A stretch of 64,000 nt of DNA from Procambarus clarkii (lineage: Eukaryota > Arthropoda > Malacostraca > Decapoda > Cambaridae): assembly GCF_040958095.1 (NCBI RefSeq), contig NC_091173.1, forward strand, positions 15,978,530 to 16,042,529. Direction: 5' to 3'. This document shows, piece after piece, positions 11,643-23,240 of the stretch (within the stretch, counting starts at the first letter, position 1; the number at the start of each line of letters is the position of its first letter). A model generated the notes under the pieces. That model was not told the origin of the DNA and did no database searches. It worked only from the letters and a program-made list of their open reading frames with translations. Both the position numbers and the translations under genes were made by a program.

Positions 11643-11722
11643 ATTCACTTAGTTGTGTTTGCAGAGGTTGAGCTCCGGATCTTTCGGCCCGCCTCTCAAC
11701 TGTCAATCAATGAACTGGGTTT
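11643..11722 (-). mobile_element. Solo LINE-B/SINE-1 3' tail
   Basis: Plus-strand text 'ttagttgtgtttgcagaggt' through 'ggcccgcctctcaactgtca' is the reverse complement of the tail at 23,457-23,525. No SINE body is attached. Confidence 0.7.
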
Positions 11723-12500
11723 TTTTCTGCTATCTCTAGCCAAGAGAGAGGAGACTTAACAAGTACGACGCGAGTGACCTGCTGGTGCTAGGAGCCAGCA
11801 TCACCCTCACCACAGAGAGACAGTGTTCTAGGGCAGGAGAACAGTGTTCTAGGAGACAGTGTTCTTGAGGAGAGACAACAATGACAAACATGTGTTAAGG
11901 AACGCAGAAGAGAGGACGAAAGACACAGAGAGAGAGAGAGTAGTAAACAAGTTGAGAGAAAGAAATAAGGTCTTTCACTTTGTTTCAAACTCGAAGTTAA
12001 ATCATTCACACATTTATCAATTCCAGGAATTCCATCAGCAGCCTCCGGCGCCGCAAGACTAAACTCGCTTAACCAGGGAGTACTGGCAGAGTTAGGAACG
12101 CTTCATGGAGATTACTATCAATTTATCGCGTCTGTGATGCGTCCAAAACTAAGTGAAGCGGGGCGAGGCGCTCCTCTCTTAATCTGCCAGGCTGGACAAG
12201 GGACACCCTGCACCACAACCACTAATGTCTCCGTGTATTTTCTAAAGGCGCTCAACCGGGAGCTCTCGGCGTGCTTTTGAGCCCTAGTGAGCGTCCCGGC
12301 CGCTGGTGGTCTGGCGGGGAGCTTAATTACGCAATGAAAGGGCGGAAGGCCGGTCGTTACGGGCACAGCGGGCGATGGTCCCCCCCCCCCACCCTCCGCT
12401 CTTTCCTCTTTTCTTACGTCCTTTTAAGATACCATTTAGGCCGAAAATTATTAAAAAATAATAATCTATAAACTTATTCTTGCATGTTATATATATATAT
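11723..12500. other. Unassigned; possible single-copy sequence
   Basis: 11,760-12,000 is purine-rich. 12,060-12,370 is balanced, non-repetitive and CpG-containing, without a convincing open frame. 12,480-12,510 is a short TA run. Confidence 0.4.
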
Positions 12501-12539
12501 ATAATATATATTGGTAGCAGTCTTTCTTGTAAACATATG

Positions 12540-12660
12540 TTGTTAAATATGACCGAAAAATTAAGATTAATAATTCTAACACGAATTTTCTTGTGTTTCT
12601 TTTTACTGCCGATGGTAATTGAAAAATCAATTCTCCAAAATTCATTTTTATTTCTACTCT
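12540..12660 (-). mobile_element. Penelope-like element terminal region
   Basis: Sequence leading into the 135-bp palindrome. I associate the 'gaaacgcgttcaagcg' motif and this flank with Penelope-like element terminal repeats of decapods. The GIY-YIG-type fragment 1 kb away supports this. The assignment partly rests on recall. Confidence 0.4.
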
Positions 12661-12666
12661 GACGCA

Positions 12667-12953
12667 ACGCTTGAACGCGTTTCGTAATAACTTATTACAT
12701 TTTCAAAGACTTTAGTTTACACACACACAACTGTAAGCTGAAAACACTAAACAGAGTTTTACTTAATGCTAACATTGAACAGCTTGTCTTATATACTCGC
12801 ATTATCACCTCACCCAAGTGCGAGTATATAAGACAAGCTGTTCAATGTTAGCATTAAGTAAAACTCTGTTTAGTGTTTTCAGGTTACAGTTGTGTGTGTG
12901 TAAACTAAAGTCTTTGAAAATGTAATAAGTTATTACGAAACGCGTTCAAGCGT
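12667..12953. repeat. Near-perfect palindrome, 135-bp arms, 17-bp spacer
   Basis: Arms 12667-12801 and 12819-12953 are reverse complements with one mismatch that I can find (g at 12737 facing g at 12883). Each arm carries 'acacacacaactg' and a gaaacgcg motif. Probably an inverted pair of Penelope-like terminal repeats. The high identity implies recent origin, gene conversion or an assembly artefact. Confidence 0.92.
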
Positions 12954-12960
12954 CGAGTCT

Positions 12961-12963
<3 letters not shown>

Positions 12964-13045
<82 letters not shown>

Positions 13046-13046
13046 A
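12964..13046. repeat. (TA)n microsatellite
   Basis: About 70 bp of alternating AT plus a short second run, abutting the solo P1 arm. Confidence 0.96.
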
Positions 13047-13183
13047 ATTGAAAGTTTTATCATTCCATAAGAAAACAAATTAGAAAAGCATATAATTTCA
13101 GGTAAAATTGGCCTGTTAGGCAAAACGGGCATTGCATGTTAAGCCATGTAGTGGATTCTCGCAGTTAATAAGTACAACATTAT
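13046..13183. mobile_element. Solo arm of palindromic element P1
   Basis: Degraded match to the right-hand half of the P1 family: 'catttcataagaaaaaaatt'-like start, then 'gttaggcaaaacgggcattg' and a worn 'aataagtacaac' terminus. As at 2111-2499, it adjoins a TA tract. Confidence 0.65.
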
Positions 13184-13225
13184 GTATGTTGGTCTAACGC
13201 TAAGAGATGCGTTTCGTTAACTCTT

Positions 13226-13425
13226 GTTCACATTGAAATCATCCGAGGGAAGGAATGATCAGGGCAATGCACCAAGCCATTACGACTATATAGCACTTGG
13301 AATGGGTCAAAATAAGGATTATTGGGATGGGACGGGGGGGAAGGAATGGTGCCCTACCACTTGAACGGTAGGGGATTGAACGCCGACCCGCATGAAGCCA
13401 GACCGTCGCTCTACCGTCCAGCCCA
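13226..13425 (-). mobile_element. tRNA-headed SINE-2, copy 1
   Basis: On the minus strand an A-box-like TGGACGGTAGAGCG (13420-13407) and a B-box-like GGCGTTCAATCCCC (about 13384-13371) form a pol III promoter head. The body contains 'caagtgctatatagtcgtaa'. Homologous copies lie at 47,277-47,470 and 60,201-60,385. Not a functional tRNA: no foldable anticodon arm and acceptor are evident. Confidence 0.8.
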
Positions 13426-13435
13426 TGTAGTTGAG

Positions 13436-13537
13436 TCGGGTATAAATCATGCAGCAAGAACCTTTGTCAAAGGCAGAGTTCGAAATCATCCGAACTCTGC
13501 CTTTGACAAAGGTTCTTGCTGCATGATTTATACCCGA
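13436..13537. repeat. Perfect palindrome, 47-bp arms, 8-bp spacer
   Basis: Arms 13436-13482 and 13491-13537 are exact reverse complements around 'aaatcatc'. It lies immediately outside the 5' end of SINE-2. A cruciform or hairpin is possible. Confidence 0.97.
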
Positions 13538-13589
13538 GGATAAAGTGAAGGTGAAGCACTTCCCTTACAGGTCCATTGTATCTTGTCAG

Positions 13590-14155
13590 TCTCCTGTTAG
13601 CATGATGGCTGGAGCAGTGTGTTGTGTGTGCCGTCGTGTTCTGCAAGTTGGCAGAGTGTAATTTAGTGCAAGTTGGCTATTGATAAAGACTTGGTTTGCT
13701 TGATGCATTAATGCCTCGCCGATGTCTAGTCTTCTGTTGCCGCTGTGTCTGTCGATTATTTTGTTGTTTGTGAGAATAGCTCTGGTGATGGTCTGGTTAT
13801 GTTTGTTCCTTAAAATGGCTTTGCTGCTTGTGCAGTGTTAGGCGTCTTGTAAGGGATGTTGTTGTCTTCCCTTTATACTGAATTCGTTGGGGCTGACAGT
13901 CCCCAAGTGGGCGTGTGAAGGCATAGACGATATTCGTCTGTTTCAAGGAGTTTTGTTTGGTGTCGGGGGAGTTCTTCATGAGCAAGTTGGCAGTCTTCTT
14001 GCTCTTACAGTTTATTATTTATAATAATAATAATAATAATAATATTAATTCCATGTTCTGGTTGGTGTCAGTATAGAGGTCACATTTCTATCAATAACCT
14101 TTTTCAATACTCTCTCTTCCGTTTTATGGGCCGTGGGGAAGACGTTCCTGTAGAA
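13590..14155 (-). pseudogene. Penelope-like element, GIY-YIG endonuclease fragment
   Basis: Penelope-like retroelements fuse a reverse transcriptase to a C-terminal GIY-YIG endonuclease that nicks the target. On the minus strand, blocks run FPTAHKTEERVLKKVIDRNV (about 14141-14082), an (ATT)n interruption (14026-14046), then LLMKNSPDTKQNSLKQ, TNIVYAFTRPLGDC (VY matching GIY), YKGKTTTSLTRRL (YKG in place of YIG, with the family Arg) and, after a frame break near 13797, RRLDIGEAL with the conserved Glu. The reverse transcriptase domain is absent and frames are broken, so the element is dead. Confidence 0.75.
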
Positions 14156-14502
14156 TATTTTAATACTGTAGTTGAGACCAAGAATATACTGTACTGAATG
14201 TAATAATAACCATTATTGACTAGGACCTGCCTTACTCTACAAGAGCTCCTCGTCAACCAACTGGAGGTGTGTGTGTGAGAGCATGAGTGACAGGCAGTGA
14301 CAACACTGTGTGTACCTGTATCACGGCACTCACTCTTATCATTAAGTGCCCACACTACCACCCACCTCGCTGGCTCAGCTCATAAAGTGAGCAGGTCTTA
14401 TGCCCTATGTTGGACACGCTCTTGGTGATGCTCTTCACCCACCTTTATATCATAATTTTTGTTTTTTAAATAAACAAACACCGGTTTAAGGCTTCAGCAT
14501 TT
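14156..14502. other. Unassigned sequence
   Basis: AT-rich. 'cctcgctggctcagctcata' near 14365 resembles a worn tRNA-like A-box, but no B-box follows. Confidence 0.35.
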
Positions 14503-14680
14503 TTGTGTGACTAGCCTTCCACCGCCGCCCATGGGATAGGTGTGACTAGCCTTCCACCGCCGCCCATGGGATAGGTGTGACTAGCCTTCCACCGCCGCCC
14601 ATGGGATAGGTGTGACTAGCCTTCCACTGCCGCCCAACGGCATGAGTAGCTCTTCACCGCTGCCCATAGGAAGGTTGTGG
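14503..14680. repeat. 35-bp tandem repeat, 4 to 5 copies
   Basis: Unit 'tgtgactagccttccaccgc' plus 'cgcccatgggatagg'. The first three copies are identical, the fourth diverges and a fifth is worn. Confidence 0.95.
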
Positions 14681-14769
14681 AGCTTTAATATACTGTAAAC
14701 TGTTGGGATATGTGTTGAACTTTGTAACTAGCTCATCTATGATGTAACTTAGCAAAATGAGTATTGGGG

Positions 14770-14880
14770 GTTCACGTCCTGAACCTATGAGGTGCCTCTG
14801 TAACCTCTCCACCTCGCCTCACAGCTTGAGACGTGGTGGATACTAAATGTATAATACAATGCGGGTTGTATAATAAATGA
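14770..14880 (+). repeat. Dispersed repeat R4, copy 2
   Basis: 'cacgtcctgaacctatgagg' to 'gggttgtataataaatga' aligns with 3585-3690. The section up to 15,178 is AT-rich and unassigned. Confidence 0.55.
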
Positions 14881-15175
14881 ATTAAACAGAATAAAACTAT
14901 AAGACTTATAGAAATTCCCCGCAAATTATGCTGACAAGGATGATTAAGTTAATCCCAGGAACTAAAAACGTCCCTTATAAGGAGACAAAATAAATTTATA
15001 GTTTTAGAGTTAAGTAGAACAAAGAGAAACATGTTTAGAGTCTATAAAGCGAAAAAAATATATATAAATTGGGTGCTAAAATTATTAATGCAAAATAGAA
15101 TAGGGAAGCAGTGTATTCAAGTTGTACACATTTAAATTTAGAAACGAAATAGGCCAACACCGGCTCAGGTAAGAC

Positions 15176-15178
<3 letters not shown>

Positions 15179-15267
<89 letters not shown>
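15179..15267. repeat. (TG)n microsatellite
   Basis: About 88 bp of pure TG. Confidence 0.98.
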
Positions 15268-15269
<2 letters not shown>

Positions 15270-15309
15270 GGTTAGTGAGCAGCGTCACAGGTGGCACTCC
15301 CTGGCAGAC

Positions 15310-15680
15310 AGACCCCAGGCGCGAGTGTGACGGACACGAGAGTGAGTGTGACGGACACAAGGGTGACAGGGTGACGGACACGAGGGTGACGGACACAAGA
15401 GTGTGATGGACACAAGGGTGAGAGGGTGACGGACACAAGAGTGTGACGGACACGAGAGTGAGAGTGTGACGGACACGAGAGTGAGAGTGTGACGGACACG
15501 AGAGTGAGAGTGTGACGGACACGAGAGTGAGAGTGTGACGGACACAAGGGTGAGAGGGTGACGGACACAAGAGTGTGACGGACACGAGAGTGAGAGTGTG
15601 ACGGACACAAGAGTGAGAGTGTGACGGACACGAGAGTGAGAGTGTGACGGACACAAAAGTGAGAGTGTGACGGACACAAC
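15310..15680. repeat. 23-bp tandem repeat, about 15 copies
   Basis: Unit 'gtgacggacacgagagtgag' plus 'agt', with shortened copies and caaggg/cacgag variants. Three overlapping minus-strand open frames here are repeat artefacts. Confidence 0.95.
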
Positions 15681-15835
15681 AACAGAGGCCTGGCAGGCCG
15701 GGTTAAACACCTTGCGTCGCGTTCTTGTTTCATGTGCCCACCACCACAACCTGCCTCATCACCACCAGCCTCACTACAACTACAACACCCATAAAATCAC
15801 TCGTCCAACAACCAGTTCTATCTGTCAAAAAAGCA

Positions 15836-16200
15836 CAATCTCCTCTACAATAGTCACAATTTCCTCTACAATAGCCACAATCTCCTCTACAATAGCCACA
15901 ATCTCCTCTACAATAGCCACAATCTCCTTTACAATAGCCACAATCACCTCTGCAATAGCCACAGTCTGCAATACTATAACTACAACCATCCCTAAAACAA
16001 ATCCCATCGTTAGTACAACAACCACAACCATTTGTACAATAACCATAATGACACCATCAACAACCACCATCACCCATACAATAACCACAATCACCCCTAC
16101 ACTAACTAAACTCACCCATACGATAAGCGCAATCATCCCTACAATAACTACAATTAGCCCAAGAAAAGACGAATTTCACCAATGCAATAACCACAATCAC
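15836..16200. repeat. 21-bp tandem repeat decaying into ACAAC-rich sequence
   Basis: Five or so good copies of 'acaatctcctctacaatagc' (plus c) up to about 15,970, then progressively degenerate 'ataaccacaatca' units. The threonine-rich open frame is a by-product. Confidence 0.85.
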
Positions 16201-16261
16201 TCCTACAACTCACAATCACCACAACTAAAACTTCCCTCATTATCAGCTCTCCGCCACACCT

Positions 16262-16550
16262 CGCGAGGGGGTGGTGGGGGGGTGGTGGTAGCATGGGGTT
16301 GAGGTTGATAGGGGCTAAGGGGGGGTCTAAGGGGGACTAAGGGGGGGGGGGGGGGTTATGAGCATTAAGCTCTGCGGGAGTAATGGAGCGGGCGAGGTAA
16401 TTGTATCGTAATGGTTATGGCGCCGATAGTGACAATTATGAGGAAATGAATGCGCGGCCCAGAGCGTGCGAGGGGGGAGGGGGGGGGGGCGTGGGAGAGG
16501 AGGGGGGGACGTGGGAGAGGGGGGCGTGGGAGAGGAGGGAGGGGAAACAG
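16262..16550. repeat. G-rich low-complexity tracts around a short unique segment
   Basis: G runs at 16265-16355 and 16470-16545 give G-quadruplex potential. Between them (16365-16470) is balanced, non-repetitive sequence with 'gtaattgtatcg'. Confidence 0.8.
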
Positions 16551-16602
16551 CTGGGAGTAAGGTGGGGGTGTGTGGGGAGGTGACGAGAGAGGCAATGGGG
16601 AC

Positions 16603-17075
16603 TGGGGAGTGAAACAACGGGAAGTGGGGAGAGAAACAACGGGAAGTGGGGAGAGAAACAACAGGAAGTGGGGAGAGAAACAACAGAAAGTGGGGAGAGA
16701 AACAACAGGAAGTGGGGAGATAAACAACAGGAAGTGGGGAGAGAAACAACAGGAAGTGGGGAGGGAAACAACAGGAAGTGGGGGAGGGAAACAACAGGAA
16801 GAGGGGAGAGAAACAACAGGAAGTGGGGAGTGAAACAACGGGAAGTGGGGAGAGAAACAACAGGAAGTGGGGAGTGAAACAACGGGAAGTGGAGAGAGAA
16901 ACAACAGGAAGTGGGGGAGGGAAACAACAGGAAGTGGGGGAGGGAAACAACAGGAAGTGGGGAGAGAAACAACAGGAAGTGGGGAGTGAAACAACGGGAA
17001 GTGGGGAGAGAAACAACAGGAAGTGGGGAGGGAAACAACAGGAAGTGGGGAGAGAAACAACAGGAAGTGGGGAGG
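16603..17075. repeat. 22-bp minisatellite, about 21 copies
   Basis: Unit 'ggaagtggggagagaaacaa' plus 'ca'. Variants swap gagaga/gaggga/gagtga and aacaaca/aacaacg. Overlapping open frames on both strands (up to 231 residues) are artefacts. Confidence 0.97.
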
Positions 17076-17235
17076 GGGAAAGAAATAGGTAGGAATGTTG
17101 TGGGATTTTGAAAGGAGAGTGGGGAGAGCAGGTGGGGAGGCTGGGGAGGGAAGCAGATGTGGGTGGGGAGTTAACTCTGTGTTACTGGGGATATTTTATA
17201 TATTCTTTATCAAGATATAGTTAACACGGCATTAA

Positions 17236-17238
<3 letters not shown>

Positions 17239-17314
<76 letters not shown>
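17239..17314. repeat. (GA)n microsatellite
   Basis: About 76 bp of AG. Sequence after it to about 17,690 is purine-rich without a gene. Confidence 0.97.
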
Positions 17315-17315
<1 letters not shown>

Positions 17316-17699
17316 AGCTATTTATGAGGTTGTGTGAAGGCGTAAGTTCAGAGGGAAGAGAGGGAAGGAGAAAGGGAATGTGTGGAAAAGGGGAGTGGAG
17401 TGGAGAAGGGGGAAGAAGGTAGAGGGGTACTGACTTTGACAGTATAATCTGGGAAAGGGGAGGCCGCTCCCCCACCCATGAATAACAATGGAGGGAGGGC
17501 TAAACCTTTTGTGGCTGTTATCTTTCTTGGTGAGGGAGAGGTGAGGGGAGAGAGGTTAGTGATGAGAGGTAACTGGAAAATGGGTGATAGAGGAGCAAAG
17601 GAGAGAAGTGAGGAACAGGTAAGGAGAAGGGAGAATATTTGCCAGGGTCTATGAGGAATATGAAGATGAGCTGTGTGAGCCCTCGTCTTGCATGTCTAA

Positions 17700-18190
17700 T
17701 AAATCATTAGAGTCGAGCAGAGTACAAGAAACGTGGAAGGTTGCGAATATGGTGCAGAGTTTTAATGAGATAGTTCACTAGCACCCAACTATCGCTCATT
17801 TAGCCTAAAGTCAATTCCTGACAAATTGTCTGAATCAACCATCGCAAACATCATTTGTTTATAAGTTGAAAAAATACATTAATAAAGGATTCGCAATATG
17901 GTTTTATTAAAGGGGGAGCTCGTGTTTAACAAACTTACTCTCATATGTTTTAATATATCTCAAACAGTTGAAAGTGAAAAGGTTTGCGACACTTATCACG
18001 AGTTTAGAAAGACATTGAAGCCGAACCTCAGAAAAAAATTAGAGGCACATGGTATTCGGGGTTTATTTTAGGTTGGATTAAGGGATGGAAATTTCGAAAG
18101 AGACCGAGGGTTAGTATATATGAAGTTAGTTGTAATTGGAAATCATTTGAAGTGGATAGCCCCAAGGCTCTGTTCGGGGTAAAAATGTTC
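17700..18190 (+). pseudogene. LINE reverse transcriptase remnant (LINE-C), plus strand
   Basis: Blocks in changing frames match the N-terminal part of a CR1/L2-like reverse transcriptase: ETWKVANMV (about 17730), NYRSFSLKSIPDKLSEST (about 17785-17840), SSCLTNLLS (about 17917) and SGxPQGSV near 18150-18175, where the usual Val codon is a stop (tag). Stops and frameshifts show a dead copy. It meets a minus-strand fragment of the same family at about 18,195. Confidence 0.75.
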
Positions 18191-18194
18191 TATC

Positions 18195-19290
<1,096 letters not shown>

Positions 19291-19343
19291 ATGCACCACC
19301 AATACAAACTTGTATAGCTGAAGACGTAATGTTAAGTTTTTCT

Positions 19344-19640
19344 TTAGTAAATACAGACAAGATATTTATTCTTGTGCGTTTTGAGAGATTTAGTTGCACG
19401 TCTTTGCAGTTTTTCTAGTGTAGTGATATGTTTTTTGAGAAGTGGGCACCATCCAACTGCTGCATATTTCAACTTTAGTCTCACTAAGGTCATGAATAAT
19501 TTCTTTAATATTTGGCCACCCATGTATTTAAGCGATTCTAAAGTTGGAAAGCATAGCATATGCTCCTCACACAATGTTCTATATGTGATCCTGTTTTGTT
19601 TTTTAAATCCAGAACCATGGGTAGATCTCATTTTTTATCA
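19344..19640 (-). pseudogene. LINE reverse transcriptase C-terminal fragment
   Basis: A 95-residue open frame contains LKYAAVGWCPLLKKH and LEKLQRRATKSL, the conserved thumb/connection region of CR1/L2/Jockey-type LINEs. No N-terminal or catalytic part is joined, and the frame is short for the family (usually over 800 residues). It lies upstream, on the same strand, of the LINE-C N-terminal piece, so it is a separate insertion. Confidence 0.8.
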
Positions 19641-19784
19641 GTATTCTTTAAAGCTTTTTCACATAATTTGTAGGTTGTGTGTGGTCTATTATATTTTGTT
19701 CTACATTCCAATGAGAAGAGAGATATTGGATATAGAATCAGACGACTGACTCTCACCCTTGGTGTTTTTTTTTCTTTTTTAACT

Positions 19785-19885
19785 AAGACTAGGGTTCACA
19801 AGGGCTGTCAAATGACGTACCAAGTGAAAAACGCAAGCAAGAGCTGTTATCCTACTTCAGCTCATCTGAAGCCTGCTTCAGATCT

Positions 19886-19889
<4 letters not shown>
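19785..19889 (+). repeat. Dispersed repeat R5, copy 1
   Basis: 'actaagactagggttcacaa' to 'tcagctcatctgaagcctgc' has an inverted relative at 27,228-27,330, and its right half recurs at 28,235-28,280. Each of the two longer copies adjoins a (CT)n/(GA)n tract. Confidence 0.6.
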
Positions 19890-19952
<63 letters not shown>

Positions 19953-19980
19953 TCTCTCTCTCCCTCTCTCTCTCTCTCGC
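19890..19980. repeat. (CT)n microsatellite
   Basis: About 90 bp of CT with CCC interruptions. 20,000-20,260 beyond is mixed sequence with 'ccacgcctcttccagctcgc'-like phrases and no gene. Confidence 0.96.
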
Positions 19981-20264
19981 TCCCACTAACCCCTCGTCTC
20001 TCTCCCCTCACCCCTCCCGCCGTCCAATATGGCGGTAGGATGAAGAATGGAGCAGATTAGCTCGGAGGAAATTGATACAGAGTCTGTAGCGGGTTGTATT
20101 GCTCTCCCACGCCTGCTCCCCAAACCTCTTCCACGCCTCTTCCAGCTCGCTCCCACGCCTCTCCTCATCCCTGTTACACGGTGACTCCATGTTCTTTTCC
20201 ACGTCTCTTCCGTAGCCTGCTCAACGCCCTTCACTTCGTTATCACCCGCTCTCCCCCATCCACG

Positions 20265-20600
20265 CCACCCTGGGTCTCTCATCCACGCTCCCCTCATTCT
20301 CTCATCCACGCTCCCCTCACTCTCTCATCCACGCCACCCTGAGTCTCTCATCCACGCCACCCTGAGTCTCTCATCCACGCCCCCTCACTCCCTTATCCAC
20401 GCCCCCTCACTCCCTTATCCACGCCCCCGCACTCTCTCATCCACGCCACCCTGAGTCTCTCATCCACGCCACCCTGAGTCTCTCATCCACGCCCCCCCCC
20501 TCATTCCCTCATCCACGCTCCCTTCATTCCCTCATCCACGCCCCCTCACTCCCTCATCCACGCCCCCGCACTCCCTCATCCACGCCCCCGCACTCCCCTA
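20265..20600. repeat. 22/23-bp tandem repeat, about 15 copies
   Basis: Unit 'ctctcatccacgccaccctg' plus 'agt', alternating with 'cctcactcccttatccacgc' versions. Pyrimidine-rich on the plus strand. Confidence 0.92.
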
Positions 20601-20925
20601 CCCTGACGACTGGAATAGCAGGGGAGCACTTGAACGCTCGATGACACGCCTGACCTGTAGCCAAGAGTTACTATGTAATGACACCATTGTTGAACAGTGT
20701 TACTGAATTATTGCCTTAAAGTCCTCCCCCTTCAGTCTCATTCATCCCTCCACCTCACTCACAGCTCAGGCACATAACCACTCCTCATTCACTCATCACA
20801 CCCACCCTTCAGACACCCACACACATCCACATTCATCCCCCCCCCCACCAAACTACACCTGCCAATCACTCCTCCCCTCGACTCACTCGTCCACGTGATC
20901 AACTTGAAGATATAAGGTGAAATTC
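20601..20925. other. Unassigned, C/A-rich
   Basis: Loose 'cactcacacc' type sequence without exact periodicity. No gene. Confidence 0.5.
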
Positions 20926-22310
20926 TAAAAAAAAATGACAAAGAGGTATGTGAAGAACTCAACAAAAGCTTTCAGGAGATATTTAATAAAGAACTAGAGT
21001 GGAGAGAAGAGTTTTGAGATACAAGGACAGAGGTAACACTGGATGACACAGTACCGTAGTCAATGTTAAGGTGGTTAAAAAACATCCGGAGGAATTACAT
21101 GCAGCAAAATAAATAGGACAAGACAAAAATTCCCCAGTATTTAAAAAAGGGAACAGACATGAAGCACTAAAGTGCAATGTCACTTAACAAGTATTCCGTG
21201 TAAAGTGGTTGAAAAAGTAATCAGGATAAAAATAATTGAACATTTGGAGAGGTCAAACAAATGGGCAGCCATGGATTTAGAAGGGAAAAGTCGTGCCTGA
21301 CAAAGTTTACAGAGTTCTACGATAAGGTTGAACTAAAATAAAACAAGAAAAATAAGGTTTAGTAGACTGTATTTTCCTATATTTTTAAAAACCACTTGAT
21401 ACTGTTCCTCGTGAAGGGCTGGTGTGTAAGACAGAGAAACAAACACCTGAACTAGGTAAGGGTCTGCCTGCTGGACAGAGAACAGTCAGTCAGAGATGAG
21501 GTTTTGAGATGAAAAAATTCAACAAGTGGAGTTCCCCAAGGGCCGATCGTAGGACCCCTACCGTTCCAAATGTATGTGAATACACTACCCGAAGGAATGA
21601 GCTCGTACATGTCAATGTTTGCAGACGATGCAAAGCTAATAAGGAATGTAAAAATCGAAAACTGGTGAAAGGTACAGGATGACCTTGACAAACTCCAGGC
21701 GTGGGCAAACATGTGGTGCTAGAATTCAATCTCAACAAGTGTAAGGCAGTGAAGATGGGAAAGGGGAAAGGGAGAGCGGTAAGTATCTACACAATAAGGG
21801 GAAGGCAACTACACGAGTCGGAGAGAGAAGAGGATTAGGAAGTAATAATTCCAACACCATCTCCAGAGACACACACAAGTAACATGGACAGCATACGAGA
21901 CGGGCACACGTATTACCTCGTTTAAAAACCTAATCCAGGACTCTTTGAAAGGCATTCTACACAGCTTCTGGTAGACCAATACTAGAATATGCAGCACCAG
22001 CCTGGAATCCGCACTTTGTGAAGCATAAAACTAAAACTGGAAAAGTACAAAGGTTTGTAATAAGATTCATACGAGCTAAGATGCTAGATTAAGGGAATTA
22101 GACGGAACAGCCCTGGAGGAGAAAAAAAACAAGAGGGACATGATTGCAACATACAAGATATTGAGTGGAATTGACAATGTGAACAAGGACATCATCTTTA
22201 AAGTGAAAGAAGTAGAACAAGTGGACACAAATGGAAGCTAGAAACACAAATGAGTGTAAGAAATATAAGGAAGTACTCGTACCCTGTACGAGTGGTCAGC
22301 AAGTGGGAGC
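20926..22310 (+). pseudogene. Long degraded LINE reverse transcriptase (LINE-B)
   Basis: Nearly the whole reverse transcriptase can be followed through broken frames: EVCEELNKSFQEIF (about 20,947), KSCLTKFTEFYDKV (about 21,290), TSGVPQGPIVGPL (from about 21,522, GVPQG at 21,528-21,542), the catalytic FADD box at 21,618-21,629, DDLDKLQAWANMW (about 21,680), ILEYAAPAWNPHFVKH (about 21,980) and a C-terminal RVVSKWEHLP (about 22,290). Many stops and shifts make it inactive. It is the longest LINE-B copy here. Relatives at 25,218, 32,270, 37,049, 42,030 and 44,652 cover other parts. Right after its end comes the 20-bp array. Confidence 0.85.
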
Positions 22311-22400
22311 ACTTGCCCATAGTGCATCCCACTGCTCTACGGGGACGTGGGCTGGTCCTGACCTTCCTGTAGACACTGATAGGTAACTGATCACACCTCT

Positions 22401-23240
22401 CACTCACCCACAACACCCCACACTCACCCACAACACCCCACACTCACTCACAACACCCCACACTCACCCACAACACCCCACACTCACCCACAACACCCCA
22501 CACTCACCCACAACACCCCACACTCACCCACAACACCCCACACTCACCCACAACACCACACACTCACCCACAACACCCCACACTCACCCACAACACCACA
22601 CACTCACCCACAACACCCCACACTCACCCACAACACCCCACACTCACCCACAAAACCACACACTCACCCACAACACTCCACACTCACCCACAACACCACA
22701 CACTCACCCACAACACCCCACACTCACCCACAACACCACACACTCACCCACAACACCACATACTCACCCACAACACCCCACACTCACCCACAACACCCCA
22801 CACTCACCCACAACACCACACACTCACCCACAACACCCCACACTCACCCACAACACCACACACTCACCCACAACACCCCACACTCACCCACAACACCACA
22901 CACTCACCCACAACACCCCACACTCACCCACAACACCCCACACTCACCCACAACACCACACACTCACCCACAACACCCCACACTCACCCACAACACCACA
23001 CACTCACCCACAACACCACACACTCACCCACAACACCCCACACTCACCCACAACACCACACACTCACCCACAACACCCCACACTCACCCACAACACCACA
23101 CACTCACCCACAACACCACACACTCACCCACAACACCACACACTCACCCACAACACCACACACTCACCCACAACACCACACACTCACCCACAACACCCCA
23201 CACTCACCCACAACACCACACACTCACCCACAACACCACT
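22401..23240. repeat. 20-bp minisatellite, 42 copies
   Basis: Unit 'cactcacccacaacacccca'. All 42 units are 20 bp long, with a common C/A swap (cacccca or caccaca). It fills the gap between LINE-B and SINE-1. The last unit runs directly into the SINE. Confidence 0.98.

Noticed and set aside
12920-12960. Functional hammerhead ribozyme
   Set aside because: Only the GAAA/stem III/TC half fits. The CTGANGA half and stem I are not seen, so it is not listed as an RNA feature.
15085-15749. Overlapping 150-190 residue minus-strand frames
   Set aside because: Repeat-derived from the 23-bp array and (TG)n.
16327-17092. Several open frames over 190 residues (minus) and Gly/Arg-rich frames (plus)
   Set aside because: By-products of the 22-bp array and G-rich tracts.
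22401-23240. CRISPR-like array
   Set aside because: Repeats are contiguous with no unique spacers, and the genome is eukaryotic. The same applies to the arrays at 7,711, 8,704, 55,194 and 62,921.
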